Both the position numbers and the translations under genes were made by a program. Under the pieces are notes generated by a model. That model made no database searches, had not been told where the DNA came from, and saw only the letters and a list, made by a program, of their open reading frames with translations. Positions 23,737 through 25,869 of a stretch of DNA of 25,869 nt are shown here, piece after piece. Position 1 is the first letter of the stretch; each line of letters begins with the position of its first letter. Origin of the DNA: JBOGHU01 sp050742255 (GTDB taxonomy: Bacteria; Actinomycetota; Acidimicrobiia; Acidimicrobiales; CADCSY01); NCBI GenBank assembly GCA_050742255.1, contig JBOGHU010000017.1, positions 1 to 25,869 of the forward strand. The letters run 5' to 3'.

Positions 23737-23748
23737 TAGGTTGTCCGG
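23737..23748 (+). promoter_or_regulatory. Leaderless-type -10 box of pafA
   Basis: TAGGTT (23737-23742), six bases, then GTG at 23749. There is no ribosome-binding site upstream. A leaderless pafA transcript independent of the upstream proteasome operon is predicted. Confidence 0.55.
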
Positions 23749-25116
23749 GTGCACCGGCGCATCCTCGGCCTCGAGAACGAGTTCGGCGTCACCTGCACGC
23801 TCCGGGGCCAGCGTCGGCTGAGTCCCGACGAGGTGGCCCGGTACCTGTTCCGCCGGGTGGTCTCCTGGGGGCGCAGCAGCAACGTCTTCCTCGAGAACGG
23901 CGCCCGTCTCTACCTCGACGTGGGGAGCCATCCCGAGTACGCCACCCCCGAGTGCGACTCCGTCTACGACCTGGTCGTCCACGACAAGGCCGGGGAGCGG
24001 ATCCTCGAGCAGCTCCTCAACTTCGCCGAGCAGCGGCTGCGCGAGGAGGGGATCCGGGGCGTCATCTACCTGTTCAAGAACAACACCGACTCGGCCGGCA
24101 ACTCCTACGGCTGCCACGAGAACTACCTGACCAGTCGCCGTGACGACTTCGGGTACTACGCCGAGGTGCTCATCCCGTTCCTGGTGTCGCGCCAGATCTA
24201 CGCCGGGGCGGGCAAGATCCTCCAGACCGCCCGAGGGGCCTCGTACTCCATATCCCAGCGGGCCGAGCACATCTGGGAGGGCGTCTCCAGCGCCACCACC
24301 CGCAGCCGCCCCATCATCAACACCCGGGATGAGCCTCACGCCGACGCCGAGCGCTACCGGCGCCTCCACGTCATCGTCGGCGACTCCAACATGAGCGAGT
24401 ACGCCACCTTCCTCAAGGTGGGTGCCACGTCGTTGCTGCTGCGGATGCTGGAGGACAGCTCGGTGGTGCTCCGGGACATGACCCTCGAGAACCCGATCCG
24501 GGCCATTCGCGAGATCAGCCACGACACCAGCTGCACCAAGAGGGTGCGGCTGGTCAACGGGCGGGAGGTCAGCGCCCTCGACATCCAGTCGGAGTACCTG
24601 ACCCGGGCCCTGCGCTACGCCGACGCCAAGGGGGTGACCCCGGGGGAGGAGCAGGTGCTGGGCATGTGGGAGCACTGCCTCACCGCCCTGGCCAAGGATC
24701 CCCTGACCCTCGACAGGGAGTGCGACTGGGTCATCAAGCACCACCTCCTGGAGAGCTACCGGGAGCGTCACGGCCTCGCCCTCACCAACCCCCGGATGGC
24801 GCTGATGGACCTCCAGTACCACGACGTCAACCGGGCCCGGGGCCTCTTCTACCGCATGGAGGCCCGAGCACTGGTGGACCGGGTCTGCGTCGAGGACGAC
24901 ATCGACAGGGCCGGTCCCGGCCGGCTGGAGCCGCCCCAGACCACCCGGGCCCGCCTGCGGGGTGAGTTCATCCGTCGGGCCAAGGCGGCCAAGCGCGACT
25001 ACACCGTCGACTGGGTGCACCTGAAGCTCAACGACCAGGCCCAGCACACCGTGCTCTGCAAGGACCCCTTCAAGTCCCGGGACGAGCGGGTCGAGCAGCT
25101 GATCGCCTCCCTGTAG
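23749..25116 (+). CDS. pafA: Pup-protein ligase PafA
   Basis: The 455-residue ATP-dependent ligase joins the C-terminal Glu of Pup to substrate lysines. It starts VHRRILGLENEFGVTCTLRG, then LSPDEVARYLFRRVVSWGRS and SNVFLENGARLYLDVGSHPE, with the catalytic Asp at D57. Further conserved parts are YLFKNNTDSAGNSYGCHENY, AEHIWEGVSSATTRSRPIIN, TRDEPH and RRLHVIVGDSN. The C-terminal domain includes TTRARLRGEFI and DWVHLKLNDQAQ-TVLCKDPF. It lacks the Dop-loop insertion that distinguishes Dop. The length and start match mycobacterial PafA. The DUF3866-type gene follows after 15 bases. Confidence 0.97.
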   Translation: MHRRILGLENEFGVTCTLRGQRRLSPDEVARYLFRRVVSWGRSSNVFLENGARLYLDVGSHPEYATPECDSVYDLVVHDKAGERILEQLLNFAEQRLREEGIRGVIYLFKNNTDSAGNSYGCHENYLTSRRDDFGYYAEVLIPFLVSRQIYAGAGKILQTARGASYSISQRAEHIWEGVSSATTRSRPIINTRDEPHADAERYRRLHVIVGDSNMSEYATFLKVGATSLLLRMLEDSSVVLRDMTLENPIRAIREISHDTSCTKRVRLVNGREVSALDIQSEYLTRALRYADAKGVTPGEEQVLGMWEHCLTALAKDPLTLDRECDWVIKHHLLESYRERHGLALTNPRMALMDLQYHDVNRARGLFYRMEARALVDRVCVEDDIDRAGPGRLEPPQTTRARLRGEFIRRAKAAKRDYTVDWVHLKLNDQAQHTVLCKDPFKSRDERVEQLIASL

Positions 25117-25131
25117 CGCGGCGTCTCGGCC

Positions 25132-25869
25132 GTGCCATCCTTCCGCACCGCCAGGGTCGTCGCCATGCTGGGTGAGCGGCCGGGCCTGCAGCGGGTCGAG
25201 GTGGCCTTCCCCGACGGTGGCGCCACCGCACCGGCCACGGAGCGGGCCTACGTGCTGACCGAGCTCGTGGGCCCGGTCTCGGTGGGCGACCCGGTGGTGG
25301 TGAACACCACCGCGGTCGAGCTCGGCCTGGGCACGGGCGGGTGGCACGTGGTCCACTGGAACCTGGCCCGCACGGGGTGGCGGGCACCGGGCCCGGGCCA
25401 GGTGATGAAGCTGCGGTACACGAGCCTGCAGGCCGACACCGGAGCGGCCGAGGAGCTGCACGCCGGCACCCTGGCCGACGCCGACGACCTCGACGACATG
25501 CCCGTGGTCGTCTGCGGCCTCCACAGCCAGCTCCCCTGCGTGGCGGTGGCGTTCAAGCACCTCCGTCCCCGTGCCCGGCTGGTCCACGTGATGACCGACG
25601 CCGCCGCCCTACCCCTGGCCCTGTCCGAGCTGGTCGCCGACATGGCCGCGGCCGGGCTGCTCGACGCCACGGTCACCGCCGGCCACGCCCTCGGCGGCGA
25701 CCACGAGGCGGTGAACCTGTGGTCGGCGCTGGTCGCCGCCCGCCACCTGCTCGACGCCGACGCGGCGGTGGTGGCCATGGGCCCCGGTGCGGTGGGGACC
25801 GGCACCCGCCTGGGCCACTCCGCCCTGGAGATGGGACCGGCGCTCGACGCCGCCGAGTCGCTCGGAGGG
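25132..25869 (+). CDS. DUF3866 family protein, 3' end beyond the window
   Basis: The frame is open from GTG 25132 to the window edge (246 codons, no stop). It begins VPSFRTARVVAMLGERPGLQ and includes RVEVAFPDGGATAPATERAY, VGDPVVVNTTAVELGLGTGG, WHVVHWNL, GPGQVMKLRYTSLQADTGAA, and later VVVCGLHSQLPCVAVAFKHL, VHVMTDAAALPLALSELVAD and AVVAMGPGAVGTGTRLGHSA. These match my memory of DUF3866 proteins, which commonly follow pafA in actinobacteria. The function is unknown. The short gap of 15 bases behind pafA suggests co-expression. Confidence 0.75.
   Translation, partial: MPSFRTARVVAMLGERPGLQRVEVAFPDGGATAPATERAYVLTELVGPVSVGDPVVVNTTAVELGLGTGGWHVVHWNLARTGWRAPGPGQVMKLRYTSLQADTGAAEELHAGTLADADDLDDMPVVVCGLHSQLPCVAVAFKHLRPRARLVHVMTDAAALPLALSELVADMAAAGLLDATVTAGHALGGDHEAVNLWSALVAARHLLDADAAVVAMGPGAVGTGTRLGHSALEMGPALDAAESLGG

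Noticed and set aside
18490..25116. Dop and PafA as a recent gene duplication or a repeat
   Set aside because: They share motifs (YGCHENYL, NTRDEPH, HVIVGD) but are ancient paralogues with different loops, each matching its own family.
23314..25587. Reading the DUF2007 protein as a 757-residue protein extending across pafA
   Set aside because: Residues upstream of MPSLRM are the antisense shadow of pafA. The TATCCT box six bases before the ATG at 23649 and the domain boundary support the 111-residue form.

Overview
This window is a very GC-rich stretch, with third codon positions almost all G or C, from an actinobacterium. It carries a nearly complete Pup-proteasome locus: ARC/Mpa ATPase, Dop, Pup, PrcB, PrcA and PafA. 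It also carries actinobacterial hallmarks such as a degenerate PriA, the tkt-tal-zwf-opcA operon, a MarP-type protease, TrmI next to the proteasome genes, and many GTG/TTG starts. Gene order and style suggest a deep-branching class such as Acidimicrobiia, but that placement is an inference. No intergenic gap reaches 300 bases and coding is dense.

Layout. (1) 1-1162: 3' part of priA (+). (2) 1244-8913, all on the minus strand and read right to left: a FIST-domain sensor protein, transketolase, transaldolase, glucose-6-phosphate dehydrogenase, opcA, a fragment resembling the C-terminus of a phospholipase D/cardiolipin synthase, and a methionine aminopeptidase that lacks one metal ligand. tal/zwf and zwf/opcA overlap by GTGA. 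(3) 8969-10422: a membrane fatty-acid desaturase (-) divergent from a TetR regulator (+), with a 26-base near-perfect palindrome between them. (4) 10446-15269 (+): PBP4-type DD-peptidase, a Lon N-domain protein, three tiny overlapping membrane-protein genes, TrmI and a MarP-like CvpA/serine protease. (5) 15430-16524 (-): alpha/beta hydrolase and a small ferredoxin, separated from (4) by a strong nested hairpin. (6) 16677-21721 (+): arc, dop, pup, prcB, prcA. (7) 21786-23286 (+): a MerR regulator, a 63-residue cysteine-rich microprotein overlapping it by ATGA, and a regulator that joins a winged helix to a PadR domain. (8) 23314-23649 (-): a DUF2007-like protein with a C-terminal membrane helix. 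(9) 23749 to the right edge (+): pafA and the 5' part of a DUF3866-family gene.

How the parts fit. PafA ligates Pup to lysines of target proteins, Dop removes or prepares Pup, ARC unfolds pupylated substrates, and PrcA/PrcB degrade them. Pup here is encoded already ending in Gly-Gly-Glu, so the deamidation activity of Dop should be dispensable. Around this core are other protein-quality and envelope functions (Lon-N protein, MarP, DD-peptidase, MetAP). The pentose-phosphate operon supplies NADPH.

The most unusual parts are the MerR / cysteine-rich peptide / winged-helix-PadR cassette placed between prcA and pafA, and a recurring start architecture. At least six genes (TetR, dacB, dop, merR, DUF2007, pafA) have a TANNNT box followed by exactly six bases and then the start codon, which predicts leaderless mRNAs and fixes their starts.
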